Assembly (NCBI GenBank): GCA_003052455.1
Contig: QAPD01000029.1
Coordinates: forward strand, 1-39,457
Source: Sphaerisporangium cinnabarinum
Lineage (GTDB): Bacteria > Actinomycetota > Actinomycetes > Actinomycetales > Cellulomonadaceae
DNA length: 39,457 nt
Reading direction: 5' to 3'
Shown here: positions 1-8,034 of the stretch, piece by piece
Position numbering within the stretch: position 1 is the stretch's first letter
Layout: every line of letters begins with the position of its first letter
The notes under the pieces: model-generated
What the model was told of the DNA's origin: nothing
Seen by the model: only the letters and a program-made list of their open reading frames with translations
Database searches by the model: none
Program-made: the position numbers and the translations under genes

Positions 1-330
1 GCCCGCCCGGGCGAGCCCGGCGGGCGCGTCGTGCGCGTCGCGGGCCGCGTGTGCATGGACCAGCTCGTGCTCGACCTCGGGCCGGGCGCGACCGAGCGCG
101 CGGGCGACGTCGTCACGCTGTTCGGCGCGGGCGACGGCGTGGCACCGGCCGGGATCCCCACGGCCGAGGACTGGGCGCAGGCCGCGGGCACCATCAGCTA
201 CGAGATCACGACGCGCCTCGGTGCGCGCGTGCCGCGCGAGCACGTGGGGACGCACGTGCTCGACGACGGCGCGCGGGCGCTCCTCGCGCGCGACCCGCAC
301 GACAGCACGGAAAGGACGGTCCGCGCGTGA
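1..330 (+). CDS. alr: Alanine racemase, C-terminal part (5' end outside window)
   Basis: The reading frame is open from base 1 and ends at 328-330, so only the last 109 residues are visible. They contain the alanine racemase C-terminal segment: GRVCMDQ, in which the Met-Asp pair belongs to the substrate pocket of the family, followed by GTISYEITTRLGARVPR. The enzyme is a PLP-dependent racemase making D-alanine for peptidoglycan. The PLP lysine and catalytic tyrosine lie upstream, outside the window. The next gene, tsaE, starts inside the stop codon (GTGA overlap at 327-330), so the two are very probably co-transcribed. The order alr-tsaE-tsaB-rimI is common in actinobacteria, which supports the call. 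The family call is firm; nothing can be said about the start. Confidence 0.93.
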   Translation, partial: ARPGEPGGRVVRVAGRVCMDQLVLDLGPGATERAGDVVTLFGAGDGVAPAGIPTAEDWAQAAGTISYEITTRLGARVPREHVGTHVLDDGARALLARDPHDSTERTVRA

Positions 331-905
331 GCGACGACCCGAACCTCTCGACCCCGGCCCCCGCCGCCGGGGAGCCCGCGGTCGACGACGCACCGGGCGG
401 CGTCGTCGTGCTGCCCGACGCCGAGGCGACCCGCGCGTTCGGCCGCGCCCTCGCCGCGGTGCTGCGCGCCGGCGACCTGGTGATCCTCACGGGCGACCTC
501 GGGGCGGGGAAGACGACGCTCACGCAGGGGATCGGTGCAGGGCTCGGCGTGCGCGGCCAGGTCGCGTCCCCGACGTTCATCGTCGCGCGCGAGCACCCGT
601 CCGTCGTCGGGGGCCCGGCGCTCGTGCACGTGGACGCGTACCGCCTCGGGTCGCTCGACGAGGTCGACGCGCTCGACCTCGACTCGAGCCTGGACGAGTC
701 CGTGACGGTCGTCGAGTGGGGCAGCGGCCTCGTCGAGGCGCTCGCGGGCGACCGCCTGGAGATCGTGCTCGAGCGCCCGCGCGGCGGGGTGGGCACGTCG
801 CAGGAGCAGGAGGACGACGCGCCCGAGGCGGGGGAGCGGCGCGTGACGGTGCGCGGTGTCGGGGCGCGCTGGGCCGGCCTCGACGTCGCCGCGCTGAACC
901 GGTAG
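327..905 (+). CDS. tsaE: tRNA t6A synthesis ATPase TsaE
   Basis: 192 residues. TsaE is the small P-loop ATPase that works with TsaB and TsaD to make N6-threonylcarbamoyl-adenosine at position 37 of ANN-decoding tRNAs. The Walker A loop GDLGAGKTT is at residues 56-64, followed by the family motif SPTF and by HVDAYRLG and VVEWG. The first 25 residues and the acidic stretch before the last 25 (EQEDDAPEAGE) are variable additions, making it longer than the usual 150-160 residues. The start is taken as GTG 327, which overlaps the alr stop; no other start fits the P-loop fold better. It is followed by tsaB after 46 nt, and tsaB has its own promoter-like box. Confidence 0.93.
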   Translation: MSDDPNLSTPAPAAGEPAVDDAPGGVVVLPDAEATRAFGRALAAVLRAGDLVILTGDLGAGKTTLTQGIGAGLGVRGQVASPTFIVAREHPSVVGGPALVHVDAYRLGSLDEVDALDLDSSLDESVTVVEWGSGLVEALAGDRLEIVLERPRGGVGTSQEQEDDAPEAGERRVTVRGVGARWAGLDVAALNR

Positions 906-939
906 CGCCCGACGACGGGGACGGCCCCGCTCGCGGCCG

Positions 940-945
940 TAGGCT
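940..945 (+). promoter_or_regulatory. -10 box of leaderless tsaB promoter
   Basis: TAGGCT ends 6 nt before the GTG start of tsaB at 952, so the expected transcription start falls on the start codon. I see no convincing -35 hexamer and no Shine-Dalgarno sequence before the gene. The same geometry recurs before nine or more other genes in this window. Confidence 0.6.
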
Positions 946-951
946 GGAGCC

Positions 952-1671
952 GTGGCTGTTCTCGCGCTCGACACCTCCGCCTCCGTCACCGTCGCCGTCG
1001 TCTCCGACGACGGCGCTCGTCTCGCCCGCCGCGACGCGCCCGAGCGTCGCCGGCACGCCGAGGCGCTCGCCCCGCTCGTCGAGGAGGCGCTCGCCGAGGC
1101 CGGCGTCGACCGCCGCGACCTCACGGCCGTCGCCGTCGGGACGGGCCCGGCGCCGTTCACCGGCCTGCGGGTCGGGCTCGTCACCGCCCGCGCCCTGGGC
1201 TTCGCGCTCGGCGTCCCCGTGCTGGGCGTCCCGAGCCTCGACGCCGTCGCCGCGCAGGCCGTGAGCGACCTCGGCCTCGTGCCCGACGACGAGCTCCTCG
1301 TCGCGACCGACGCACGTCGCCGCGAGGTGTACTGGGCGCGGTACCGCGTCGTCGCGCACGAGGGGCCGCACGCGGTGCCCGTGCTCGAGACCGTCGCGGG
1401 ACCCGACGTCGGCCCCGCCGCCGACGTCGCGACGCACGCCGCGGGCGCCGTCGTGGTCGGGGAGGGCGCCGAGCTCTACCCCGACGCGCTCGACGTCGCA
1501 CAGGACGCGCCGCAGGTCCCCGACGCCGCCGTGCTCGCGCGGCTCGCGATCGCCCGCCGGGCCGCCGGGGTCGAGCAGCCGACCGAGCCGCTGTACCTGC
1601 GCCGTCCCGACGTCCAGGAGGCCGCGGCGCGCAAGCGCGTGAGCGACGCGTCGCCGGAGCGGTCGCGATGA
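952..1671 (+). CDS. tsaB: tRNA t6A synthesis protein TsaB
   Basis: 239 residues. TsaB is the inactive ASKHA-fold partner that scaffolds TsaD in the t6A37 tRNA modification complex. The N-terminus ALDTSASVTVAVV and the motif GTGPAPFTGLRVGL are characteristic. The start is GTG 952: it gives the standard N-terminus, and a -10 box sits 6 nt upstream, suggesting a leaderless mRNA. Its stop overlaps the rimI start (ATGA at 1668-1671), so rimI is translated from the same message. TsaE lies just upstream; TsaD lies about 2.2 kb downstream, beyond a sulfurtransferase and an opposite-strand nitroreductase. Confidence 0.94.
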   Translation: MAVLALDTSASVTVAVVSDDGARLARRDAPERRRHAEALAPLVEEALAEAGVDRRDLTAVAVGTGPAPFTGLRVGLVTARALGFALGVPVLGVPSLDAVAAQAVSDLGLVPDDELLVATDARRREVYWARYRVVAHEGPHAVPVLETVAGPDVGPAADVATHAAGAVVVGEGAELYPDALDVAQDAPQVPDAAVLARLAIARRAAGVEQPTEPLYLRRPDVQEAAARKRVSDASPERSR

Positions 1672-2207
1672 GCACGCGGTCGTACGAGATCCGGCTGCGG
1701 CCCCTCAAGGCCGCCGACCTCGACCGGGTGGTCGAGCTCGAGCGCGAGCTGTTCGGGCGCGGCGCGTGGACCTACGGGATGCTCGCCGACGAGCTCGCCG
1801 GGTTCGGGCGGTGGTACGTCGCCGCCGAGCCCGTCCGGCTCTACGCCGCGGGCCCGCAGCCGCTCGTCGGCTACGCGGGCCTGTGGTTCGACGGCGACGT
1901 CACCCAGGTCATGACCATCGGCGTCGACCCGGCGTTCCAGCACCAGGGCGTGGGCTCGGTGCTCCTGGAGGCGCTGGTCGAGCGGTCGCGCGAGCTCGGG
2001 GCGAGCGCGGTGCTGCTCGAGGTGCGCGTCGACAACGACGCGGCGCTCGGGCTCTACGCGAAGCACGGGTTCGAGCAGCTCGGCATCCGCAAGCGGTACT
2101 ACCAGCCCGAGGACGTGGACGCGTACACGATGCGGCTCGAGCTGGGCCCCCCGCCGCCGCGCGACGAGCCGGACTACGGGACGGCGTCCGCCGACGTGGT
2201 CGCGTGA
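1668..2207 (+). CDS. rimI: GNAT acetyltransferase RimI (ribosomal protein S18-alanine N-acetyltransferase family)
   Basis: 179 residues with a single GNAT domain. RimI acetylates the N-terminal alanine of ribosomal protein S18 in enterobacteria; actinobacterial homologues may have wider targets. The acetyl-CoA loop is seen as VDPAFQHQGVGSVLLEAL, and the family C-terminus as LEVRVDNDAALGLYAKHGF followed by IRKRYY, which matches RimI rather than a general GNAT. The ATG start overlaps the tsaB stop by 4 nt, and its own stop overlaps the GTG of the sulfurtransferase (GTGA at 2204-2207), so translation is coupled on both sides. Position next to tsaB is the normal actinobacterial arrangement. Confidence 0.9.
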   Translation: MSTRSYEIRLRPLKAADLDRVVELERELFGRGAWTYGMLADELAGFGRWYVAAEPVRLYAAGPQPLVGYAGLWFDGDVTQVMTIGVDPAFQHQGVGSVLLEALVERSRELGASAVLLEVRVDNDAALGLYAKHGFEQLGIRKRYYQPEDVDAYTMRLELGPPPPRDEPDYGTASADVVA

Positions 2208-3052
2208 CGGGCGAGCTCGCGCGGCGCGACCGCGTGCTCGTCGACGCGCGGGGCCTCGCCGCGGCGCTCGCGGGCGACCGCCCGCCCGTCGTGCTCGACG
2301 TGCGGTGGGCGCTGGGCGTCACGGACGGGCGCGAGCAGCACCGCGCCGCGCACGTGCCGGGCGCGGTGTACGTGGACCTGGAGACGGAGCTCGCGGGGCC
2401 GCCGTCGCCCGCCGCGGGCCGCCACCCGCTGCCGGAGCCGGGCGCCCTCCAGGCGGCGGCCCGGCGCTGGGGCGTCCGCGCCGACCGCGGCGTCGTCGTG
2501 TACGACGCCGTCGGCGGCACGTCGGCCGCACGCGCGTGGTGGCTGCTGCGGTGGGCCGGCCACGACGACGTCCGCCTCCTCGACGGCGGCCTGCCCGCGT
2601 GGCGCGCGGCGGGGTACCCGACCGAGCAGGGCGACGTGCGGCCCGAGCCGGGGGACGTCGTCGTCTCCCCGGGCGGGATGCCGGTGCTCGACGCCGACGA
2701 CGCGGCCCGGCTCGCGGCGTCGGGCGTGCTGCTCGACGCGCGCGCGGGCGAGCGCTACCGCGGGGAGGTCGAGCCCGTCGACCCGCGGGCCGGCCACGTC
2801 CCCGGCGCGGTGAGCGCCCCGACGACGGGCAACCTCGCCGCCGACGGGACGTTCCTCGCCCCGGACGCGCTCGGCGCGCGGTTCGCCGCGCTCGGCGTCG
2901 ACCCGTCGCGCCCCGTCGGGGTGTACTGCGGCTCGGGCGTCACCGCCGCGCACGAGGTCGCCGCGCTCGCGACGCTCGGCGTCGACGCGGCGCTCTACGC
3001 GGGGTCGTGGTCGCAGTGGTCGAACGACCCGGACCGCCCCGTCGCGACCTGA
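2204..3052 (+). CDS. sseA: Tandem-rhodanese sulfurtransferase (3-mercaptopyruvate/thiosulfate type)
   Basis: 282 residues with two rhodanese domains. The N-terminal inactive domain carries RAAHVPGAVYVDLE, and the C-terminal one has the persulfide-forming cysteine in CGSGVTA (Cys242). In this family a CGSGVTA loop is associated with 3-mercaptopyruvate sulfurtransferase, whereas thiosulfate enzymes usually have a basic CRKGVTA loop; the substrate assignment is therefore inference. The GTG start overlaps the rimI stop by 4 nt, placing it in the tsaB-rimI transcript. A strong hairpin at 3105-3135 ends this unit. A link to sulfur supply for tRNA thiolation is conceivable but not shown by the sequence. 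Confidence 0.88.
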   Translation: MTGELARRDRVLVDARGLAAALAGDRPPVVLDVRWALGVTDGREQHRAAHVPGAVYVDLETELAGPPSPAAGRHPLPEPGALQAAARRWGVRADRGVVVYDAVGGTSAARAWWLLRWAGHDDVRLLDGGLPAWRAAGYPTEQGDVRPEPGDVVVSPGGMPVLDADDAARLAASGVLLDARAGERYRGEVEPVDPRAGHVPGAVSAPTTGNLAADGTFLAPDALGARFAALGVDPSRPVGVYCGSGVTAAHEVAALATLGVDAALYAGSWSQWSNDPDRPVAT

Positions 3053-3104
3053 CGCACGCCGGGCGCCCCCCGGACCGGGGCGACGCGCAGCCCCTGGGAC
3101 GCGA

Positions 3105-3135
3105 CGAGGCGGCACCCCGGTGGGGTGCCGCCTCG
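3105..3135. terminator. Bidirectional hairpin terminator between sseA and nitroreductase
   Basis: Perfect 14-bp stem (3105-3118 with 3122-3135) and a 3-nt loop, lying between two convergent stop codons. There is no U-run, as is usual in high-GC actinobacteria. It can serve both strands. Confidence 0.8.
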
Positions 3136-3158
3136 GCTCGGGCGGTGCGGGACGGGAC

Positions 3159-3806
3159 TCAGAGGACCTCGGCGACCTGGTGGAAGTCGAGGCGCGCCTG
3201 GCGCGGGAAGTGCGCGCCCTCGTCGGCCGGGTAGCCCACGTTGATCGCGACGAGCGTGCGCCAGCCGGACTCGCCGAAGAACTCGGCGTCGATCCCGGCG
3301 GCGTCGAAGCCCGTCATGGGGCCCACGGACAGGCCGGCGGCGCGCAGCCCGACGATGAGGTAGCCGATCTGGATGAGGGCGTTGGTGCGGGCCATGCCCT
3401 CGCGCAGGTCCGTCTGGGGGTCGAGCTGCTCGGCGATGCCCTCGCGGAACGGCGCGAGCGTGCCGAGGTGCTGGTGGAACGACGGGTCGGCGGCGGCGAC
3501 GATCGTCACCGGCGCGGCGAGCGTCTTGTCGCGGTTGAAGTCCGCCATGTGCGCGCCGAGGCGCTGCTTCGCCTCGGGCGTGCGGACGACGAGCAGCCGC
3601 AGCGGCAGGGTGTTCATCGCGGTGGGCGCCCAGCGGACGAGGTCCCAGGCGGCCTGGATCTGCTCGTCGGTGACGGGCTCGTCCGAGAACGCGTGCGTCG
3701 TGTGCGCCGCGCGGAACAGGCGGTCCGCGGCCTGCGCGTCGATCGCGAGCCGGTCGGCCTGCTCGGTCGGCGCGGCGGAGGACTCGATGAGGGTGTCGGT
3801 GCTCAT
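3159..3806 (-). CDS. Nitroreductase-family FMN oxidoreductase (malonic semialdehyde reductase/RutE-like)
   Basis: 215 residues with the nitroreductase fold. The sequence around VTDEQIQAAWDLVRWAPTAMN and LRLLVVRTPEAKQRL matches the subfamily annotated as malonic semialdehyde reductase (RutE/HadB-like). NAD(P)H-dependent reduction of an aldehyde or quinone is expected, but no pyrimidine-degradation genes lie nearby, so the substrate is unknown. The start at 3806 gives the usual N-terminus. The upstream 40 bp are noticeably more AT-rich than the surroundings and hold the direct repeat TTGA-acgc-TTGA (3822-3833), which could be a regulator site. The gene is isolated: it runs against the t6A genes and shares a terminator with sseA. 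Confidence 0.85.
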   Translation of the reverse strand: MSTDTLIESSAAPTEQADRLAIDAQAADRLFRAAHTTHAFSDEPVTDEQIQAAWDLVRWAPTAMNTLPLRLLVVRTPEAKQRLGAHMADFNRDKTLAAPVTIVAAADPSFHQHLGTLAPFREGIAEQLDPQTDLREGMARTNALIQIGYLIVGLRAAGLSVGPMTGFDAAGIDAEFFGESGWRTLVAINVGYPADEGAHFPRQARLDFHQVAEVL

Positions 3807-3893
3807 GACCCGTACAAACAGTTGAACGCTTGATCATCTTCCGAACAGACGGTGTGACGTGCGCGACACGCACGGCCCTCCTCCGCGCGCGAC

Positions 3894-3899
3894 TACCCT
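3894..3899 (+). promoter_or_regulatory. -10 box of leaderless tsaD promoter
   Basis: TACCCT ends 7 nt before ATG 3907. This supports 3907 as the start rather than an in-frame codon 48 nt upstream, which would lie before the promoter. Confidence 0.55.
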
Positions 3900-3906
3900 G
3901 GAGACC

Positions 3907-4974
3907 ATGGTCCCCACCGCTCCCGCGAGCTCCGGCGAGCCCCTGGTGCTCGGCATCGAGACGTCCTGCGACGAGACGGGCGTCGCGCTCGTCCGTGGCC
4001 GCGAGCTGCTCGTCGACACGGTCGCGAGCTCCATGGACGAGCACGCGCGCTACGGCGGGATCATCCCCGAGGTCGCGTCGCGCGCCCACCTCGAGGCGAT
4101 GATCCCCACGCTCGAGCGCACGCTCGGCACGGCCGACGTCGACCTCTCCGAGGTGGACGCGATCGCCGTGACCGCCGGGCCGGGGCTCGTCGGCCCGCTG
4201 ACCATCGGCGCCTCGGCGGCGAAGGCCCTCGCGCTCGCGCTCGGCAAGCCGCTCTACGGCGTGAACCACGTGATCGGCCACGCCGCCGTCGACGAGCTCG
4301 TGCACGGCGCGTTCCCCGAGCGCGTCATGGCGCTCGTCGTGTCCGGCGGGCACAGCTCGCTCCTGCTCGTGGACGACGTCGCGACGTCGGTCACGGAGCT
4401 CGGCTCGACGCTCGACGACGCCGCGGGGGAGGCGTTCGACAAGGTCGGGCGCCTGCTCGGCCTGCCGTACCCCGGCGGCCCGCACATCGACCGCCTCGCG
4501 CGCGAGGGCGACCCCACGGCGATCCGGTTCCCGCGCGGCCTCACCGCGCGCAAGGACCAGGAGAAGCACGCGTACGACTTCTCCTTCTCGGGCCTCAAGA
4601 CGGCCGTCGCGCGCTGGGTCGAGGCGCGCCAGGACGCGGGGGAGGAGATCCCCGTGCACGACGTCGCCGCCTCCTTCGCGGAGTCCGTCGCCGACGTGCT
4701 CACCGCGAAGACCATCGCCGCGTGCGAGCGGCACGGCGTGTCGACGCTCGTCGTCGGCGGCGGGTTCAGCGCGAACTCGCAGCTGCGCGACATGGCCGCG
4801 AAGCGCTGCGCGGAGGCGGGCATCGAGCTGCGCATCCCGCCGATCCGCTACTGCACCGACAACGGGGCGATGATCGCGGCCCTCGGCTCGGCCGTCGTGC
4901 GGGCGGGGGTCGCGCCGTCGAGCCTGGACATCGGCGTCGACTCGTCGATGCCGCTCACCGTCACGCACGTGTGA
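3907..4974 (+). CDS. tsaD: tRNA N6-adenosine threonylcarbamoyltransferase TsaD
   Basis: 355 residues. TsaD transfers the threonylcarbamoyl group from threonylcarbamoyl-AMP to A37 of tRNA, completing the pathway begun by TsaB and TsaE upstream. Diagnostic motifs are [14 protein letters not shown] near the N-terminus, the metal-binding histidines 121 and 125 in NHVIGHA, the phosphate-binding GGHSSL, and the C-terminal metal ligand region [11 protein letters not shown]. The length is slightly above the usual 335-345 owing to a short N-terminal extension. ATG 3907 is chosen because of the leaderless -10 box before it. The gene is convergent with the next one, with only 13 nt between the stops. 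Confidence 0.96.
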   Translation: MVPTAPASSGEPLVLGIETSCDETGVALVRGRELLVDTVASSMDEHARYGGIIPEVASRAHLEAMIPTLERTLGTADVDLSEVDAIAVTAGPGLVGPLTIGASAAKALALALGKPLYGVNHVIGHAAVDELVHGAFPERVMALVVSGGHSSLLLVDDVATSVTELGSTLDDAAGEAFDKVGRLLGLPYPGGPHIDRLAREGDPTAIRFPRGLTARKDQEKHAYDFSFSGLKTAVARWVEARQDAGEEIPVHDVAASFAESVADVLTAKTIAACERHGVSTLVVGGGFSANSQLRDMAAKRCAEAGIELRIPPIRYCTDNGAMIAALGSAVVRAGVAPSSLDIGVDSSMPLTVTHV

Positions 4975-4987
4975 CGGCCCGGCCGGG

Positions 4988-6145
4988 TCACAGGGGCCGG
5001 CCGGCCCGCATCTCGGCGACGAGCGAGCGCACGACGGCGTCCAGCTCGCCCCCGTGGCGCCGCGCCACCGCGCGCTGCCGCTGGTAGGACGCGCCGCGCC
5101 GCACGATCGTGCGCACGCCGTCGAGCTCGTCGAGGCACCCGAGGCGCGCCGCGACCGGCTCGAGCTCGACGAGCAGCCGCCCCACGGCGTCGGTCACGAG
5201 CTCCTCGTTGCCCTCGCGGTCGAGGATGATGATGGCGTCCATCCCGTAGCGCGCCGAGCGCCACTTGTTCTCCTGCGCGTACCAGGGCGGGATGCTCGGC
5301 AGCTCGCGGCCCTCGTCGAGCATCGTCGAGAAGTGCTCGACGAGGCAGTGCGTGAGCGCGGCGAGCGCCAGGAGCTCGGAGATGTTCGTGACGCCGTCGC
5401 AGATGCGCGTCTCGAGCGTGCCGAACTGCGGCGCGGGCCGCAGGTCCCACCGGACCTCGTCGAACGCGTCGATGACGCCGGTGTGCAGCATGTCGGCGAC
5501 GTACCCCTCGAGCTCCTCCCACGTCCCGAACTGGAACGGGAGACCCGCGGTCGGCAGCTGCTGGAACATCAGCGCGCGGTTCGACGCGTAGCCGGTGTCC
5601 TTGCCGCCCCAGAACGGCGAGCTCGCCGAGAGCGACTGGAGGTGGGCGAACGTCGTGAGCATCGCGCGCTGGATCGGCAGCACCTTGGCGCGGTCCTCGA
5701 TGCCGACGTGCACGTGCACGCCGTAGATGAGCATCTGCCGCCCCCACCACTGGGTGCGGTCGATGAGGGTGGTGTAGCGCTGCTTGTCGGTGACCTTCTG
5801 CTGCGCCCAGCGCGCGAACGGGTGCGTGCCCGCGCTCATGAGCTCGACGCGCAGCGGGTCCGTCACGGCGCGCAGCTCCTCGACCGAGCGCTGCAGGTCG
5901 CGGCCCGCCTCGCCCACCGTGCGGCACACGCCGCTGACGACCTCGACCGTGTTGAGCAGGAGCTCCTGCTTGATCGACGGGTGCGGGCCGCCGTCGGCCG
6001 GGCGCACGGCGTCGAGCACGGTCTGCGCGACCTGCCGCAGGTCGCCGGAGTCGGCGTCGACGAGCGCGAGCTCCCACTCGAGCCCGACGGTCGAGCGCTC
6101 CGAGCGGGCGAAGGGGATCGCCGTGCGGCGCGGCAGGGCGCTCAC
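4988..6145 (-). CDS. Carboxylate-amine ligase of the YbdK/GCS2 family
   Basis: 385 residues. The family (glutamate-cysteine ligase type 2, YbdK) catalyses ATP-dependent amide bond formation between a carboxylate and an amine; E. coli YbdK has weak gamma-glutamylcysteine synthetase activity. Seen here are STVGLEWELALVD near the N-terminus, SAGTHPFARW, YGVHVHVGIED with its paired histidines, and TLETRICDG. Actinobacteria use mycothiol rather than glutathione, so the true product is open. The GTG start overlaps the stop of the methyltransferase gene upstream (6142-6145), so the two are translationally coupled. The last codons lie in a GGCC-rich self-complementary stretch (about 4997-5008) that may weakly assist termination. 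Confidence 0.85.
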   Translation of the reverse strand: MSALPRRTAIPFARSERSTVGLEWELALVDADSGDLRQVAQTVLDAVRPADGGPHPSIKQELLLNTVEVVSGVCRTVGEAGRDLQRSVEELRAVTDPLRVELMSAGTHPFARWAQQKVTDKQRYTTLIDRTQWWGRQMLIYGVHVHVGIEDRAKVLPIQRAMLTTFAHLQSLSASSPFWGGKDTGYASNRALMFQQLPTAGLPFQFGTWEELEGYVADMLHTGVIDAFDEVRWDLRPAPQFGTLETRICDGVTNISELLALAALTHCLVEHFSTMLDEGRELPSIPPWYAQENKWRSARYGMDAIIILDREGNEELVTDAVGRLLVELEPVAARLGCLDELDGVRTIVRRGASYQRQRAVARRHGGELDAVVRSLVAEMRAGRPL

Positions 6146-7443
6146 CGGGGCCCGTCCTGCTCGCCGTCGGTCGGGGTGCCGGCCTGCGTCCCCGCCGGGG
6201 GAGCGGACAGCGGCTCGACGACGAGCACCTGCTGCGAGCCGCCGACGCGCGTGAGGACGATCGTCGCGGTCGCGTCGCCCGTGAGGGCGAGCTGACGCCG
6301 GAGCTGCTCGGGCGTGACGGCCGTGCCCCGCTTCTTGATCGTCAGGCGCCCCACGCCGCGCTCGCGCAGGTAGGAGCGCAGCCGCTTGAGGCCGAACGGC
6401 ATGGTGTCGAGCACGCGATAGCCGCGCGCGAGGCCGTCCGCGAGCCCGGTCGCGTCGAGCGGCGCCGGGGAGTCGGTCGTCACGTACGCGATGGTCCGGT
6501 CGAGCAGGCGGCCGCCCAGGCCGCGTGCCGCGTGGGCGACGAGCCCGGCCCGGATCACGGCGCCGTCCGGCTCGTAGAGGTACTGCCCGACGGCGCCCAC
6601 CTCGGGCACCACGTCCGCGTCGCCCGGGCGGTGGGCGATCCGACGGGTCGTGGTCCGCTCGGTCCCGTCGGGCCCGGTCCACGACGACAGCACGAGCGCG
6701 GAGCGCCCCGGGCCCTCGGGCGCGAGCGGGCCGAACCAGAGCCCGGCCTCCACGACGTCGCCGTCCACCGACACCCACTCGGTCTCGGCGTCCTCGGGCA
6801 GTCCGGCGTGCGGGATGCCCGGACCGACCTTGATGCCGACCGCGGGCACGCGCTCGCGCAGCGCCCACACCGCGTCGAGCGGCGGCGCGTAGGCCTTCGG
6901 GTCGAACACGCGCGTGCCGGCGCGCGTGCGGCGCGCCGGGTCGGCGTACACGCCCTCGATCCGCTCGCCCTCCAGGTCGAGCGCGAGCCCGTCGCCGTGG
7001 CGCACCTCGGCCTCGGGGAAGTGGCGCAGGTTGACGGTCGCGATCGCCGCGGTGAGCTCGTCGACGTCGGTCGCGAGCACCTCGAGCTCCGCGGCGGCGA
7101 ACGCGAGCGCGTCGACGCCGATCCCGCTCGTGAGGTCTGCGACGCGCCGGACCCCCGCCTCCTGGTACCGCCGGGCGTGCAGCCCCGCGACGACGAGCCG
7201 GCTCGCCTGCTCCAGCCCCGCCTGCGTGAAGAGCATGCCGTCGGCGAACGCGCCGAGCTTGCCGTGCGCCGCAGCGCGCAGCCGGGACTGGGTGAGGGCC
7301 GCGGCGGCCAGGTCCGGGTCGACGCCCTTCGCGCGCAGCCCGGCCGCGAGCACGAGCGCCTGCTGCTCGTCGTACGGCGGGAGCGCGCCGAGCAGGGCCC
7401 AGCCCTCGGGGCTGAGCAGCTTGGTCAGCGTGGCGGCGTCCAT
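6142..7443 (-). CDS. Class I SAM methyltransferase with THUMP-like C-terminal domain
   Basis: 433 residues. The middle carries a Rossmann methyltransferase core: VADLTSGIGVDALAF is the SAM-binding loop, LATDVDE follows strand 2, and VYADPARR takes the place of the usual catalytic DPP-type motif. The last roughly 70 residues (LKRLRSYLRERGVGRLTIKKRG and beyond) match the THUMP-like domain found in a family of uncharacterised actinobacterial methyltransferases. An RNA or rRNA substrate is inferred from that domain, not shown. ATG 7443 has a good ribosome binding site (GGAAGGA on the minus strand, 7452-7458). It is coupled by a 4-nt overlap to the ligase gene downstream and divergent from groES; the CIRCE operator lies 69 nt upstream of its start. 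Confidence 0.82.
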   Translation of the reverse strand: MDAATLTKLLSPEGWALLGALPPYDEQQALVLAAGLRAKGVDPDLAAAALTQSRLRAAAHGKLGAFADGMLFTQAGLEQASRLVVAGLHARRYQEAGVRRVADLTSGIGVDALAFAAAELEVLATDVDELTAAIATVNLRHFPEAEVRHGDGLALDLEGERIEGVYADPARRTRAGTRVFDPKAYAPPLDAVWALRERVPAVGIKVGPGIPHAGLPEDAETEWVSVDGDVVEAGLWFGPLAPEGPGRSALVLSSWTGPDGTERTTTRRIAHRPGDADVVPEVGAVGQYLYEPDGAVIRAGLVAHAARGLGGRLLDRTIAYVTTDSPAPLDATGLADGLARGYRVLDTMPFGLKRLRSYLRERGVGRLTIKKRGTAVTPEQLRRQLALTGDATATIVLTRVGGSQQVLVVEPLSAPPAGTQAGTPTDGEQDGPR

Positions 7444-7511
7444 GGCGTCGATCCTTCCACGGGGGCCGGGGACCACGCGCAGCCGGGGCCAGGTCGTCCG
7501 CAGGACGGACG

Positions 7512-7538
7512 TTGGCACTCGCCTTGACCGAGTGCTAA
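7512..7538. promoter_or_regulatory. CIRCE operator (HrcA binding site)
   Basis: TTGGCACTC (7512-7520), a 9-nt spacer and GAGTGCTAA (7530-7538). This matches the consensus CIRCE inverted repeat with one substitution in the left arm. HrcA repression of chaperonin genes, relieved by heat, is the established role. It overlaps the -35 of the groES promoter. Confidence 0.93.
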
Positions 7539-7552
7539 CCGGGACCTAGATT
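7524..7552 (+). promoter_or_regulatory. groES promoter
   Basis: -35 TTGACC (7524-7529), 17-nt spacer, -10 TAGATT (7547-7552). The -35 lies within the CIRCE spacer, so bound HrcA would block polymerase. The predicted transcript starts near 7559, leaving a leader of about 120 nt before groES. Confidence 0.82.
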
Positions 7553-7681
7553 TGAGACGTGCCGCCACCGCTCGCGGAGGCGGCACCACGTGCGACCAGG
7601 CTGTCCGGCACCCGCGACGACGGCCAGCCGGTGCGCTCGACCCATCCGTTGCAGTTCTCACCGCGAAAGGGGAGGTCCGAC

Positions 7682-7978
7682 GTGTCGGTCCCCATCAAGC
7701 CGCTCGAGGACCGGATCGTCGTGAAGGCCCTCGAGGCCGAGACCACGACCGCATCCGGCCTGGTCATCCCGGACACCGCCAAGGAGAAGCCCCAGGAGGG
7801 CGAGGTCCTGGCCGTCGGTCCGGGCCGTGTCGACGACAACGGCAACCGCGTCCCGCTCGACGTGTCCGTCGGCGACAAGGTCATCTACAGCAAGTACGGC
7901 GGCACCGAGGTCAAGTACGGCGGCGAGGACTACCTCGTCCTGTCCGCGCGCGACATCCTCGCCGTGGTGGTCGGCTGA
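7682..7978 (+). CDS. groES: Co-chaperonin GroES
   Basis: 98 residues, the normal GroES length. GroES is the heptameric lid of the GroEL chaperonin in the cytoplasm. Family sequence is clear: [16 protein letters not shown] at the start, [18 protein letters not shown] in the mobile-loop region, and [22 protein letters not shown] near the end. GTG 7682 is chosen because it gives the standard N-terminus and follows the ribosome binding site AAGGGGAGG. It is controlled by CIRCE. No groEL follows: a strong hairpin ends the transcript 16 nt after the stop and the next gene is an opposite-strand whiB. GroEL must be encoded elsewhere. Confidence 0.97.
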   Translation: MSVPIKPLEDRIVVKALEAETTTASGLVIPDTAKEKPQEGEVLAVGPGRVDDNGNRVPLDVSVGDKVIYSKYGGTEVKYGGEDYLVLSARDILAVVVG

Positions 7979-7993
7979 CGCCGACCCGGTTCA

Positions 7994-8034
7994 GCAGCAG
8001 GGCCCCGCGACCGTCGGTCGCGGGGCCCTGCTGC
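7994..8034. terminator. groES terminator hairpin
   Basis: Perfect 19-bp stem (7994-8012 with 8016-8034) with a 3-nt loop, 16 nt after the groES stop. It confirms that groES is a single-gene transcript. It may also receive transcription from whiB on the other strand. Confidence 0.88.

Noticed and set aside
2995-4968. Open frame of 657 codons on the minus strand across the nitroreductase and tsaD
   Set aside because: Arg/Asp/His-rich antisense translation typical of very GC-rich DNA. tsaD and the nitroreductase on this stretch carry clear family motifs.
4990-5008. GGCC-rich self-complementary stretch between tsaD and the YbdK-like gene as a terminator
   Set aside because: It overlaps the last codons of the ligase gene and the arms do not form one clean stem like the other terminators here; not listed as a feature.
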